A DNA stretch of 64,000 bases from Thiohalocapsa sp. (GTDB lineage Bacteria; Pseudomonadota; Gammaproteobacteria; Chromatiales; Chromatiaceae): the NCBI RefSeq assembly GCF_022340605.1, contig NZ_JAJDNQ010000105.1, positions 1-64,000 on the forward strand, in the 5' to 3' direction. How positions within the stretch are numbered: position 1 is the first letter of the stretch; the number at the start of each line of letters is the position of its first letter. Position numbers and translations under genes: made by a program. Of the stretch, positions 54,748 to 63,422 are shown piece after piece. The notes under the pieces were generated by a model that searched no databases, was not told the origin of the DNA, and was given only the letters and a program-made list of their open reading frames with translations.

Positions 54748-55209
54748 AGGGTCGCAGCGTCGCTGCCGTCGCTTGCCGGTTTCCGTTGCAGACATCGGAT
54801 GTGCAGGCGCAGATTGTACAGTCGATCGCTGGAGCGCAGCGGGACCTGGATCTGCATCACCGCCTGGCGCAGTCGATCCAGGTGGCCGCCCGGAGCGGCA
54901 GGCAGCGCTGCGGGCAGTGTGGGCCGTCCCTGTCTTGGCGCGCGGCGCCGGCGTTGAGCGGGACGTGTGCCAGGGACGCGGGGCGCAATCGAGTCGTCGC
55001 CGCGCACGAGCCCGGGTACTGAGCCGACAGCGAAGGCTCGCTGCCCCGGGGCGAGGCCGTCCTACCTTGAATTAGCATTCGCTGATACCAGTTCAGCGCG
55101 CACCATATACGCACCTGTGCCCCCCCGCGCGGGTGGCCGACAAGATGCAACCGACCCGCCCGGCCGACCGTTCCGGCGTCGGGCGGTCCCACAGACAACG
55201 GAGTTACCC
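54748..55209. other. Gene-free divergent region (BMC gene / mrp)
   Basis: 462 bp between divergent starts. No gene or known RNA is seen. No clear sigma-70 promoter stands out. Confidence 0.5.
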
Positions 55210-56301
55210 ATGTCCGCACCCACCCAAGAGGCCGTCGAGGCCGCCATCAAAGCCTATGTCGAACCCCATCTCGGCCGGGATCTCGTCAGCACCAAGTCCA
55301 TCAAGTCCATCGACATCGAGGGTGACCAGGTCAAGGTCCAGGTGACCCTGGGCTTCCCGGCCAAGGGCGCCGCGGCCGCCATCGCCGAGGCCGTCAAGCA
55401 GCAGGTGGAGGGCGTGGACGGCGTCTCCGCCGCGGACGTGAGCGTGGACTGGGAGATCAAGTCCCACTCCGTGCAGAAGGCCCTGAAGCCCATCGACAAC
55501 GTCAAGAACATCATTGCCGTCGCTTCCGGCAAGGGCGGCGTCGGCAAGTCCACCACCGCCGTCAACCTGGCGCTGGCCCTGTCCGCCGAGGGCGCCACGG
55601 TGGGCATCCTGGACGCGGACATCTACGGCCCGTCGCAGCCACGCATGCTTGGCATCACCGGCAAGCCCGAGTCCAAGGACGGCAACAGCCTGGAGCCCAT
55701 GAACAGCTACCACCTCCAGGCCATGTCCATCGGCTTCCTCATCGACGAGGAGACGCCGATGATCTGGCGCGGCCCCATGGTCACCCAGGCGCTGGAGCAA
55801 CTCCTCAACGACACCAACTGGTCGGAGCTCGACTACCTGGTCATCGACCTGCCGCCCGGTACCGGCGACACCCAGCTCACCCTGGCGCAGAAGGTGCCCG
55901 TGTCCGGTGCCGTCATCGTCACCACGCCCCAGGACATCGCGCTGCTGGACGCCCGCAAGGGCCTCAAGATGTTCCAAAAGGTGGAGGTGCCGGTGCTCGG
56001 CGTGGTGGAGAACATGTCCATCCACATCTGCTCCAAGTGCGGCCACGAGGAGCACATCTTCGGTGAGGGCGGCGGCAAGGCCATGGCCGAGCAGTACGGC
56101 ATCCAGCTCCTTGGCGCCCTGCCGCTGGACATCCACATCCGCGAGGAGACCGACTCCGGCAAGCCCAGCGTCGTCGCGGACCCGGACAGCCGCATTAGCG
56201 AGATCTATCGCGAGATCGCCCGCAAGACCGCGGCCAAGCTGTCGCTGCAGGCGAAGGATTACGCGGCCAAGTTCCCGCGCATCGTCATTCAGAACAACTG
56301 A
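55210..56301 (+). CDS. mrp: Mrp/ApbC Fe-S cluster carrier ATPase
   Basis: A 363-residue protein with an N-terminal MIP18/DUF59 domain (1-90) and a P-loop NTPase: deviant Walker A SGKGGVGKST near residues 106-115, LDADIYGPSQP, VIDLPPGTGD, and the Fe-S-binding CSKCG pair (ENMSIHICSKCGHEEH). It transfers Fe-S clusters to apoproteins. RBS ACGGAG precedes ATG 55210. Confidence 0.95.
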   Translation: MSAPTQEAVEAAIKAYVEPHLGRDLVSTKSIKSIDIEGDQVKVQVTLGFPAKGAAAAIAEAVKQQVEGVDGVSAADVSVDWEIKSHSVQKALKPIDNVKNIIAVASGKGGVGKSTTAVNLALALSAEGATVGILDADIYGPSQPRMLGITGKPESKDGNSLEPMNSYHLQAMSIGFLIDEETPMIWRGPMVTQALEQLLNDTNWSELDYLVIDLPPGTGDTQLTLAQKVPVSGAVIVTTPQDIALLDARKGLKMFQKVEVPVLGVVENMSIHICSKCGHEEHIFGEGGGKAMAEQYGIQLLGALPLDIHIREETDSGKPSVVADPDSRISEIYREIARKTAAKLSLQAKDYAAKFPRIVIQNN

Positions 56302-56360
56302 CCGGGAACGCCGGCTTTACGGCCGGTCCATTCCTCCGGGCGCGGCGCACCGGAACTACA

Positions 56361-56395
56361 CAAGCTCCGGCCCCAGGGTCGGGGCTTGTTCATGT
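56361..56395 (+). terminator. Possible terminator hairpin after mrp
   Basis: Stem CAAGCTCCG / CGGGGCTTG (9 bp, one G-T pair) around a 10-nt loop, with a T-poor tail (TTCATG). Weak as a factor-independent terminator. Confidence 0.4.
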
Positions 56396-56464
56396 TCGTG
56401 CTGGAGACCGATTGGATCGGTTCTTGCCTTTCTGTTTCCCCGCGCGCCGATCGAGCGGTGATTC

Positions 56465-57157
56465 TCATGGCGGAGGTGCGCACGCGCCGCTGACGTATTC
56501 ATAGCCCGGCGGGGGAATGCGGTAGGTCTGTTTTTCGAAGTCCCAAAGCCGACTTGCGATCGTCGACATGACTTCTGTGGGGCCGTTGGGTGAGCAGGTG
56601 CCGTTTATACCGACGAAGGTATTCCTATCTCCTTCCGGCTCCTGCAAGCGACACTGGCAGCTCAATGGGCGCGCGGGGTCGTCTGGATCGCTGATTTCCG
56701 TGCAGGGCGCAGACATGCAGTCTGCCCATTCCCCTGTGCAAGGGCCCGGCGATGGCCGAAACGTCGTACACCAGGCCAAGTAAGAGTAGGTGGACACCCA
56801 CTGGTAGGCGACATTGTCCACCGTGAACGTGCCGTCCTGAATCGCCGCGCAGACTGGGGCTTCATCGACATCACAAGGATCGCCCGTCGTACAGCGACGT
56901 TGGGTCTCTCGCAGCAGTTCCGGGTCCTGGATCTTGCTGGTCTCAACGACATGCTGCTCGTCCACCGCCCAACAGTCACAGTACGCCTGGCCGCCGATAA
57001 CCTGACAGTCAGCCGCAGCATCGCACAGGGCGTGCCAACCGGTGCACACAACAGAGGTTTGGGGTGCATTCTCGGGTGGTGGCTCGCACCAGCCCATCGA
57101 CCCATAGCTCAAGAACAATAGCGTGATGGCGACAAACGCAAAGACCCGTGCTTTCAT
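56465..57157 (-). CDS. Secreted cysteine-rich protein of unknown function
   Basis: A 230-residue exported protein. The signal peptide MKARVFAFVAITLLFLSYGS is followed by a mature chain with 17 cysteines, often singly spaced every 8-15 residues (CTGWHALCDAAADCQ, YCDCW, DPCDVDEAPVC, CQC). It is Pro/Asp/Glu-rich with no membrane helix. The even Cys spacing suggests several disulfides or a metal/electron-carrying role, but I recognise no family and see no CxxCH heme motif. RBS GAAGG. Divergent from the large membrane protein gene at 57,564. Confidence 0.7.
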   Translation of the reverse strand: MKARVFAFVAITLLFLSYGSMGWCEPPPENAPQTSVVCTGWHALCDAAADCQVIGGQAYCDCWAVDEQHVVETSKIQDPELLRETQRRCTTGDPCDVDEAPVCAAIQDGTFTVDNVAYQWVSTYSYLAWCTTFRPSPGPCTGEWADCMSAPCTEISDPDDPARPLSCQCRLQEPEGDRNTFVGINGTCSPNGPTEVMSTIASRLWDFEKQTYRIPPPGYEYVSGACAPPP

Positions 57158-57400
57158 GTTCTTGCAACCTTCGAGATCAGGTTGGCGACGGATGCCCCGT
57201 GCGCGCTGCGTATGCGACCAGGCATTGCCTTCAAACCATGGCGTCTGGTTCCGACGACGCTGACAACGGCGGCGGGCAACTCCGAGCGGCTCACCGCGCT
57301 TATTGTAATGCGGAGCTTGTGCTTGTTGGGTGAGGGTAGAGCAGGAACCGGGTGTGCCCAGATCTCTGTCAAGTGCCTTCCGTGGAAATCGGCCGAGCAC

Positions 57401-57483
57401 CGGTCGGGCCGCGGAACGAAGCCCGACATGGCCCTTGCCATAGCCGCCCGGTTGTCGGGTCCCCTTCGTCGGGCCGACCTACG
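57401..57483. repeat. Family C dispersed repeat (copy 3)
   Basis: GGTCGGGCCGCGGAACGAAG-CCCGACA and TGTCGGGTCCCCTTCGTCGG-GCCGACCTAC, a diverged copy in the gap between the divergent Cys-rich and large-protein genes. The rest of 57,158-57,563 holds no gene. Confidence 0.8.
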
Positions 57484-57563
57484 ACAGACTCGCATCCATG
57501 TCGGTGCATCCGGCTGCGCTATGCTTCGGGGCTGTCACTAGGTCGTTGCCCATAGAAGCCCTG

Positions 57564-60500
57564 ATGATCCGCTTACCTCGTGTCCCGGTCGGCCGGTCCG
57601 AATTCGCCAGCCCGCTCGCGCTCGGCATGCTTGCTTGCGCGCTGTTGTTCGCGCCAGCCGTGGTGCGAGCCGAAGGCCAGGTTGCAACTCGTCCCTATGT
57701 GCCGGCGGCGCTCGCGCCCTGGGTCGATTGGGTGCTGGGCGACCACGACGAGCATGCCTGTCCCGTCGGTTCCGGCGGCGAGCGGTTGTGCAGTTGGCCG
57801 GGCCGGCTTCAGCTCGCGATCGACGACCGCGGCGGGCGCTTCGAGCAGTCCTGGGTGCTGGAGATCGAGGACTGGGTGCCGCTGCCCGGCGGTGGCGCCC
57901 AATGGCCGCAGCAGGTCAGCGCCGATGGCGAGCCGATCGCCGTCGTCGAGCACGACGGGCACCCGGCGGTGCAACTCGCACCCGGCAGGCATCGGTTGAC
58001 CGGCCAATTCCTCTGGCCACGGCGGCCCGAGGTGCTGCCGGTGCCGCGGTCGGTGGGCCTGTTGTCGCTGCGCCTGGACGGTGCCGAGGTGCCGGCGCCA
58101 CGGCTCGATGCAGACGGCGGGCTGTGGCTCGGTGGTGGCAAGGCAGCCAAGGCGGCGGCCGCGCCCGATGCCCTGAGCGTCGAGGTGATGCGCCGCATCG
58201 ACGACGACGTCCCGCTCAAAGTCACCACCCGGCTCGCGCTCGATGTGTCCGGCCAGACCCGCGAGGTGCGGCTCGGGCCGGTCATGCTCCCGGGCGGCAT
58301 CCCGCTGCGCATCGACAGCCCGCTGCCCGCCCGGATGGTGCAGGACGCCGATGCCCCCGCCTCGTCCCCAGGCTCGCCCCCGGACACGCTCCAGGTGCAG
58401 CTGCGCCCCGGCCGCTGGGTGCTGAGTGTCGAGAGCTACCATCCCGGGCCGGTGACGGCGCTGACGCTGCAACCGCACGCGGCGCCCTGGCCGGACCGGG
58501 AGGTCTGGGCCTTTGCCGCCCACCCGGATCTGCGCCAGGTCGAGGTACGTGGTGCGGACCTGGTGGACCCGCGCCAGACCCTGCTGCCGGCGGACTGGCA
58601 GCGCCTGCCGGCTTACTTGCTGCGCCCCGGCGGGACGCTGGCGCTTCAGCCGCTGCGCCGCGGTGCCCTCGGCGCCGACCGGATGCGGCTCGACCGGCAG
58701 CTCTGGCTCGACGACGGCGGTGTTGGCTTCAGCCTGCGCGACCGGCTCAGCGGGCAGTTGGAGCAGCGCTGGCGGATCGACGCAGAGCCCGTGCTGAAGC
58801 TCGGCCAGGTGCGGCTCGACGGCGAGCCGCGCTTCATCACCCGACTGGGGAGCCAATCCAAGTCCGGTGCCGAGGGCGTCGAAGTTCGCCAAGGCCACCT
58901 GAGCCTCACCGCCGATGCACGCATCCTGACCGGCCGCGTCGGCTTCACGGCGGCGCTGCCGGTCGCGGGCTGGGCGCTGCCGCTGGACGGGGTCGCCACC
59001 AGCCTGCATCTGCCGCCGGGATGGGACCTGCTGGCCGTGGCCGGCACCGACAACCTGCCGGACAGCTGGCTCGCGCGCTGGTCGCTGCTGGATATCTTTT
59101 TGGTGCTGATCGTCGCAACGGCGGTGGGCCGGCTGTGGGGCTGGCCCTGGGGGCTACTGGCACTGCTGACCTTGGCGCTGACCTGGACCGAGCCCGGCGC
59201 CCCGCGCTGGGTCTGGCTGCACATCCTGGCCGCCGCCGCGCTGCTCCGGGTGCTGCCGGCGGACCCGGGCCGGCGCGCCTTCCGCTGGCTGCGCCGGCTG
59301 CTGCGGCTCTACTACCGCGGCGCGCTCATCGTGCTCGCCATCATCGCCGTGCCCTTCCTGGTGACGCAGGTCCGCGACGGGCTGTTCCCGCAGCTCGATG
59401 TCCGCGTCGGCGGGCCGGGCATGCAGGCGGGTGGGGCGGTGCCGAGGTTCCAGTTTCCGGCGGCGCTGTCGGACAATGAGGTCCAGGGGGAGGCCGCTCC
59501 AAGTGCCCCGAGCCGCGCTCGGTTGGCGAAGTCGGCGGCTCGGCCTAAGGCGGCGCCGTTACCCGCCCCTCGGTCGGCCCCGCTGCCCACGCTGGAGCCG
59601 AACGCCCTGGTGCAGACCGGCGCCGGCGTGCCGGACTGGAGCGGGCGGGTCTTTCAGCTGGACTGGAGCGGCCCGGTGCCCACCGGCGAGGAGGTGCGGC
59701 TCTGGCTACTGCCGCCCGCCGCCGCGCTGGCCCTGGCGCTGATCCAGCTCGTGCTGGTGACGCTGCTCGGGCTGCGGCTCGCGGGCTGGCCGCGGTCACC
59801 GCGCACGGCGTCGATCGCCACCGCTGGCCTGCTGCTGGTCGGCGTCGCGCTGCTGGCACCGGCCGGCAACGCGCTGGCACAGAGTCCGGCGGCGGCCGAC
59901 ACCGCGGCAGCCGCCGTCTTCCCGCCGCCGGAACTGCTCACCGAGCTGAAGCGACGCCTGGAGGAGCCGCCCGACTGCCTGCCGGCCTGCGCAGATATCC
60001 CGCGGGCCACGCTCACCGTGACCGCGGATGCGCTGGAGCTGCTGCTGGTGGTGGATGCCGCGGAGGCGGTGGCGCTGCCCATCCCCGGCAGCGCCGAAGG
60101 CTGGTCGCCTACCGCGCTGCGCCTTGATGGCGAGGCGCTCGACGGGCTCCGGCGCGGCGCGGATGGCGGCCTGCTCGCACCGCTGCCGGCCGGCCGTCAC
60201 CTGCTGCTGCTGACCGGCTCGCTGCCGCCGTCAAATCAGCTCGACCGGCCGCTGCCGCTGCCGCTGCGCCCGCGGCAATTGGAGGCGCGGGTCGCCGCGC
60301 CCTGGCTGCTGGAGGGCCTCGCCGCCGACGGCCGCCCCGGCGATCAGTTGCGGCTGCTGCGCGAGGCCCTGCCGCCGACGCAGCAGGCCCAGCCCTGGAC
60401 TGGCGCCCAGGGGCAGTCCCAAACCGGAGCCCACACCGGACCCCAGCCCGGCGCCCTGCCGCCGCTGCTCGAGGTCACCCGCACGCTGCGGCTCGGCCTC

Positions 60501-61844
60501 GACTGGACCCTGCACACGCAGGTGCGCCGGCTCTCCCCGGCCACCGCGCCGGTCACGCTGCGGGTGCCGCTGATTCCCGGCGAGTCCGTCACGACGCCCG
60601 GCAGGCAGGTGGACGACGGCGGCATCCTGGTCTCGCTGCCGCCGGGGCGTGAGCGCTTGAGTTGGTCTTCCACCATGACGCCGGTGGACCGGCTCACGCT
60701 CACCGCCGCCACCGACCCCCGGCTCACCGAAGCATGGCGCCTGGAGATCAGCCCCATCTGGCATCTGGAGACGAGCGGCATTCCCGCGGTGCAGAACCTC
60801 GGCCGCGCCGAGCGTTGGCTGCCCACCTGGCGCCCGTGGCCCGGCGAGACCCTGGAACTGGACCTGTCGCGCCCAGTCGGCGTGCCCGGCCCGACGCTCA
60901 CGCTGGACCGCAGCCGCTACGAGCTCGAGCCCGGCCGCCGCGCCACCGACGCGACCCTGGAGCTGACCCTGCGCAGCAGCCAGGGCGGTCGCCACCGGCT
61001 GGTGCTGCCGCAGGGCGCCGAGCTGACCCGCCTGACGGTGGACGGCGAGCCGCGCCCGCTGGCCCTTCAGGGCCGCGCGCTGGACCTGCCGCTGATCCCC
61101 GGCAGTCAGCAGATCGCGCTGGACTGGCGCATGCCGGCGGGCCTCGGCACCGTCTACCGGCCGCCGGTGGTGGATCTCGGTATCCCCGGTGTCAACGCCG
61201 ACACCGAGATTCGCCTCGGCAGCGACCGTTGGCTCCTGTGGACCGGCGGCCCGGGCACCGGCCCCGCGGTGTTGTTCTGGGGCCTGCTCGTCGTGCTGGC
61301 CCTGGCCGCGGTGGTGCTTGCGCGCTCGCGATTGACCCCGCTCGGCGTTCTCGACTGGCTGCTGCTCGGCATCGGCCTCAGCCAGGTGGAGCCCTGGGCA
61401 GCCGCGCTGGTAGTGCTCTGGCTGTTTGCCCTGGGCCTGCGCCGCCGCCTCGACGGGCAGGCCCCGCGCTTGAGCTTCAACCTCGCCCAGATCGGCCTGG
61501 TGCTGCTCAGCATCGCCGCCCTTCTGGCCCTGTTGAGCGCCGTGCAGCAGGGGCTGCTCGGCGCCCCCGCCATGCAGGTGGCCGGCAACGGCTCCTCGCC
61601 CACCGATCTGCGCTGGTACCTGGATCGCCAGGGGCCGCAGACCGTGCCGGTCACCGTGGTCTCGGTGTCTATCTGGGTCTACCGGGCGTTGATGCTCGCC
61701 TGGGCGCTGTGGCTCGCGTGGCGTCTGCTCGGCTGGCTGCGCTGGGGTTGGCAGGGCTTCGCCGAGCCGGAGCTCTGGCGTGGCGCTCCGCCAAAGACCG
61801 GGGCCGGGCGGCTCGCCGAGGAGGAGCTTTCGGTGGATCTTTGA
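57564..61844 (+). CDS. Large duplicated periplasmic/membrane protein
   Basis: A 1426-residue protein I do not recognise. It has a signal peptide (1-37), a beta-rich periplasmic region (38-505), a hydrophobic block (508-600), a linker, and a helix at 714-738. A second signal-like helix (752-776, ending GNALAQS) starts a second copy of the same layout: beta-rich 785-1225, then helices 1234-1335 and 1375-1400. Aligned landmarks in both halves: a Cys pair at the start, PLP/PIPG...W, APGRHRL/PAGRHLL, LRLDGE, TVDGEPR/LDGEPR, MQAGG/MQVAG before the last helix, and a final W-rich helix. Start at Met 57564. Confidence 0.8.
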   Translation: MIRLPRVPVGRSEFASPLALGMLACALLFAPAVVRAEGQVATRPYVPAALAPWVDWVLGDHDEHACPVGSGGERLCSWPGRLQLAIDDRGGRFEQSWVLEIEDWVPLPGGGAQWPQQVSADGEPIAVVEHDGHPAVQLAPGRHRLTGQFLWPRRPEVLPVPRSVGLLSLRLDGAEVPAPRLDADGGLWLGGGKAAKAAAAPDALSVEVMRRIDDDVPLKVTTRLALDVSGQTREVRLGPVMLPGGIPLRIDSPLPARMVQDADAPASSPGSPPDTLQVQLRPGRWVLSVESYHPGPVTALTLQPHAAPWPDREVWAFAAHPDLRQVEVRGADLVDPRQTLLPADWQRLPAYLLRPGGTLALQPLRRGALGADRMRLDRQLWLDDGGVGFSLRDRLSGQLEQRWRIDAEPVLKLGQVRLDGEPRFITRLGSQSKSGAEGVEVRQGHLSLTADARILTGRVGFTAALPVAGWALPLDGVATSLHLPPGWDLLAVAGTDNLPDSWLARWSLLDIFLVLIVATAVGRLWGWPWGLLALLTLALTWTEPGAPRWVWLHILAAAALLRVLPADPGRRAFRWLRRLLRLYYRGALIVLAIIAVPFLVTQVRDGLFPQLDVRVGGPGMQAGGAVPRFQFPAALSDNEVQGEAAPSAPSRARLAKSAARPKAAPLPAPRSAPLPTLEPNALVQTGAGVPDWSGRVFQLDWSGPVPTGEEVRLWLLPPAAALALALIQLVLVTLLGLRLAGWPRSPRTASIATAGLLLVGVALLAPAGNALAQSPAAADTAAAAVFPPPELLTELKRRLEEPPDCLPACADIPRATLTVTADALELLLVVDAAEAVALPIPGSAEGWSPTALRLDGEALDGLRRGADGGLLAPLPAGRHLLLLTGSLPPSNQLDRPLPLPLRPRQLEARVAAPWLLEGLAADGRPGDQLRLLREALPPTQQAQPWTGAQGQSQTGAHTGPQPGALPPLLEVTRTLRLGLDWTLHTQVRRLSPATAPVTLRVPLIPGESVTTPGRQVDDGGILVSLPPGRERLSWSSTMTPVDRLTLTAATDPRLTEAWRLEISPIWHLETSGIPAVQNLGRAERWLPTWRPWPGETLELDLSRPVGVPGPTLTLDRSRYELEPGRRATDATLELTLRSSQGGRHRLVLPQGAELTRLTVDGEPRPLALQGRALDLPLIPGSQQIALDWRMPAGLGTVYRPPVVDLGIPGVNADTEIRLGSDRWLLWTGGPGTGPAVLFWGLLVVLALAAVVLARSRLTPLGVLDWLLLGIGLSQVEPWAAALVVLWLFALGLRRRLDGQAPRLSFNLAQIGLVLLSIAALLALLSAVQQGLLGAPAMQVAGNGSSPTDLRWYLDRQGPQTVPVTVVSVSIWVYRALMLAWALWLAWRLLGWLRWGWQGFAEPELWRGAPPKTGAGRLAEEELSVDL

Positions 61845-61918
61845 GGTGCCCATGTTCGGCGGGAACAGGCCCGCCGCGGCGGCTCGGTTCGTCAGGAGTC
61901 TTGCCAGAGCGTGCGTGC

Positions 61919-61944
61919 CGTGGGAGCGGCGTCCCCGCCGCGAC
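61919..61944. repeat. Family B half-unit
   Basis: CGTGGGAGCGGCGTCCCCGC followed by CGCGAC, a single half of the family B palindrome. Confidence 0.75.
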
Positions 61945-62040
61945 TGCACGTACGTCGCGTCGGGGTCTGGGCTTCGCCTTCACAACTGAAACGTCGCGGA
62001 GGGGTGGATAAGCGAAGAGACTTCTGTATGGGAGGACGGG

Positions 62041-62115
62041 CAGACGCAGGAGGCCCGATAAGCCAGCGCTTCGCTCACGCGCGATGTCGGGCTTCGTGCC
62101 TCAGCCCGATCTACG
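62041..62115. repeat. Family C dispersed repeat (copy 4, inverted)
   Basis: CAGACGCAGGAGGCCCGATA ... ATGTCGGGCTTCGTGCCTCA-GCCCGATCTAC is family C in the opposite orientation. Confidence 0.8.
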
Positions 62116-62152
62116 GAGCTACGTGCTGCCGGTCGGGCCGACGGTAGCAATG

Positions 62153-62236
62153 GAGTCGGGTTGGCGCAGCGTAATCCGACGTCGGGCGTCGGTAAGCCGT
62201 TGATTGTCGGGTTACACTGTCGCCAACCCGACCTAC
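62153..62236. repeat. Family A dispersed palindrome (copy 4)
   Basis: GGAGTCGGGTTGGCGCAGCG-TAATCCGAC ... GTCGGGTTACACTGTCGCCA-ACCCGACCTAC, a slightly diverged long palindrome. Confidence 0.82.
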
Positions 62237-62392
62237 GATCCTGCACACAGGTCGACGGGCCGATTGCAGGTCGGGGCGCTGACGCGGTGTGCCCGGCTCG
62301 ATGCCTGGCGCGCGGTGGGCCGGCTGGAAGCCAGCGCTCCCAAAGCGCTGGGCACGCGGTGGGGCGGCTGAAAGCCGGCGCTCCCAAGCCGG

Positions 62393-63340
62393 CTACACCG
62401 GCCGCAGCCGCCGCAGGTGGCGGCCGACCGCGATGCGGCTGCCGATGACGCCGAGCACGGCGGCGAGGCCGAGCAGGGTCAGGGATTCCGGCGGGCCGAG
62501 GCCCACCAGGGTCAGCTCGGTGTCGTAGAGGGCGGCGAGGTGCGACACCGGCGCCTGAAGCAGCGCGATGGCGGTGGCGACCGTGGCCCAGGCGAGCATG
62601 CCGCCAAGCAGGCCGTACCAGGCGCCGGCATAGAGGAAGGGCCGGCGGATGAAGGCGCCGGTGGCGCCCACCAGGTCCATGACCTGGATCTCGTCGCGGC
62701 GGTTCTCGATCTCGAGGCGAATGGTGTTACCAACCACCAGCACGACGCCGAGCGCCAGCATGCCGCCGAGCAGGAGCGTGCCGTCGCGCAGCAAAGACAG
62801 GATGGCCTTGAGGCGCCGCACCCAGCGCGCGTCGGCCTGGGCGAAGTCCACGCCGGGCAGGGCCGAGAGCCCCTCCACCAGGGCGTCGACGTCGTCGCCG
62901 TCGACCAGGTCCGCCGCCGGGTAGACCGCCAGCACCACGGGCATTGGATTTTCTTTGAGCTGGTCCAGCGCGCCGCCCAGGCCGCTGTATTGGCGGAACT
63001 CGGCGAGTCCGGCCTTGCGCGAGATGACCTGCACGCGGCCGATGTCGATGCGCGTGCGCAGCGCCGCGGCCAGGCGCTCGCCGGCGGCCTCGTCCATATC
63101 CGGTGACAGGAACAGCGACAGCGCGGCGCCGCGGCGCCAGTCGCCGGCCAGGTGCTCCAGGTTTTTGGTGATGGTCAGCAGGGTGGCGGGCAGCGCCAGC
63201 GCGATGGCGATGGCAGCGACGGTCATCAGGGTGCCCAGCGGGGCGCGGATGAGCCGGTCCAGGGTCTCGATGGCGGCGCGCCGGTGGTCGGCCAACCAAC
63301 TGCCGGCGCGGCGCAGCCAGCGGGGCCGTCGGTATTTCAT
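62393..63340 (-). CDS. ftsX: Cell division ABC permease FtsX
   Basis: A 315-residue FtsX. First TM about 35-58 (TLMTVAAIAIALALPATLLT), a periplasmic loop (60-180) containing SLFLSPDMDEAAGERLA, then three C-terminal TMs (LLGGMLALGVVLVVGNTIRL; WYGLLGGMLAWATVATAIAL; LLGLAAVLGVIGSRIAVG) with the FtsX-type EIQVMDLVGATGAFIRRPF coupling segment. With FtsE it controls septal peptidoglycan hydrolases. Confidence 0.93.
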   Translation of the reverse strand: MKYRRPRWLRRAGSWLADHRRAAIETLDRLIRAPLGTLMTVAAIAIALALPATLLTITKNLEHLAGDWRRGAALSLFLSPDMDEAAGERLAAALRTRIDIGRVQVISRKAGLAEFRQYSGLGGALDQLKENPMPVVLAVYPAADLVDGDDVDALVEGLSALPGVDFAQADARWVRRLKAILSLLRDGTLLLGGMLALGVVLVVGNTIRLEIENRRDEIQVMDLVGATGAFIRRPFLYAGAWYGLLGGMLAWATVATAIALLQAPVSHLAALYDTELTLVGLGPPESLTLLGLAAVLGVIGSRIAVGRHLRRLRPV

Positions 63341-63358
63341 GCGCGGGCCTTCTCTGTA

Positions 63359-63392
63359 GTAGGTCGGGTTAGCGCAGCGTAACCCGACCTAC
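63359..63392. repeat. Family A palindrome inside ftsEX
   Basis: The cleanest copy: two perfect 13-bp arms GTAGGTCGGGTTA / TAACCCGACCTAC around GCGCAGCG. It lies in the 82-bp gap between ftsE and ftsX, followed by CGCCGAATGCTTCCAC, the same flank seen in the composite elements. Confidence 0.92.
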
Positions 63393-63422
63393 GCCGAATG
63401 CTTCCACGGGCTCTTGGCGTGG

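Larger units (their letters stand above)
61845..62392. other. Repeat-filled gap before ftsX
   Basis: About 550 bp without a gene. It contains family B (61919-61944), family C (62041-62115), family A (62153-62236) and GGCTGGAAGCCAGCGCTCCC / GGCTGAAAGCCGGCGCTCCC hairpins (62329-62388) between convergent genes. Confidence 0.75.

Noticed and set aside
57573-59009. Long minus-strand frames opposite the 1426-residue gene
   Set aside because: Only low-complexity Arg/Pro/Ala-rich translation; the plus frame has signal peptide, helices and an internal repeat.
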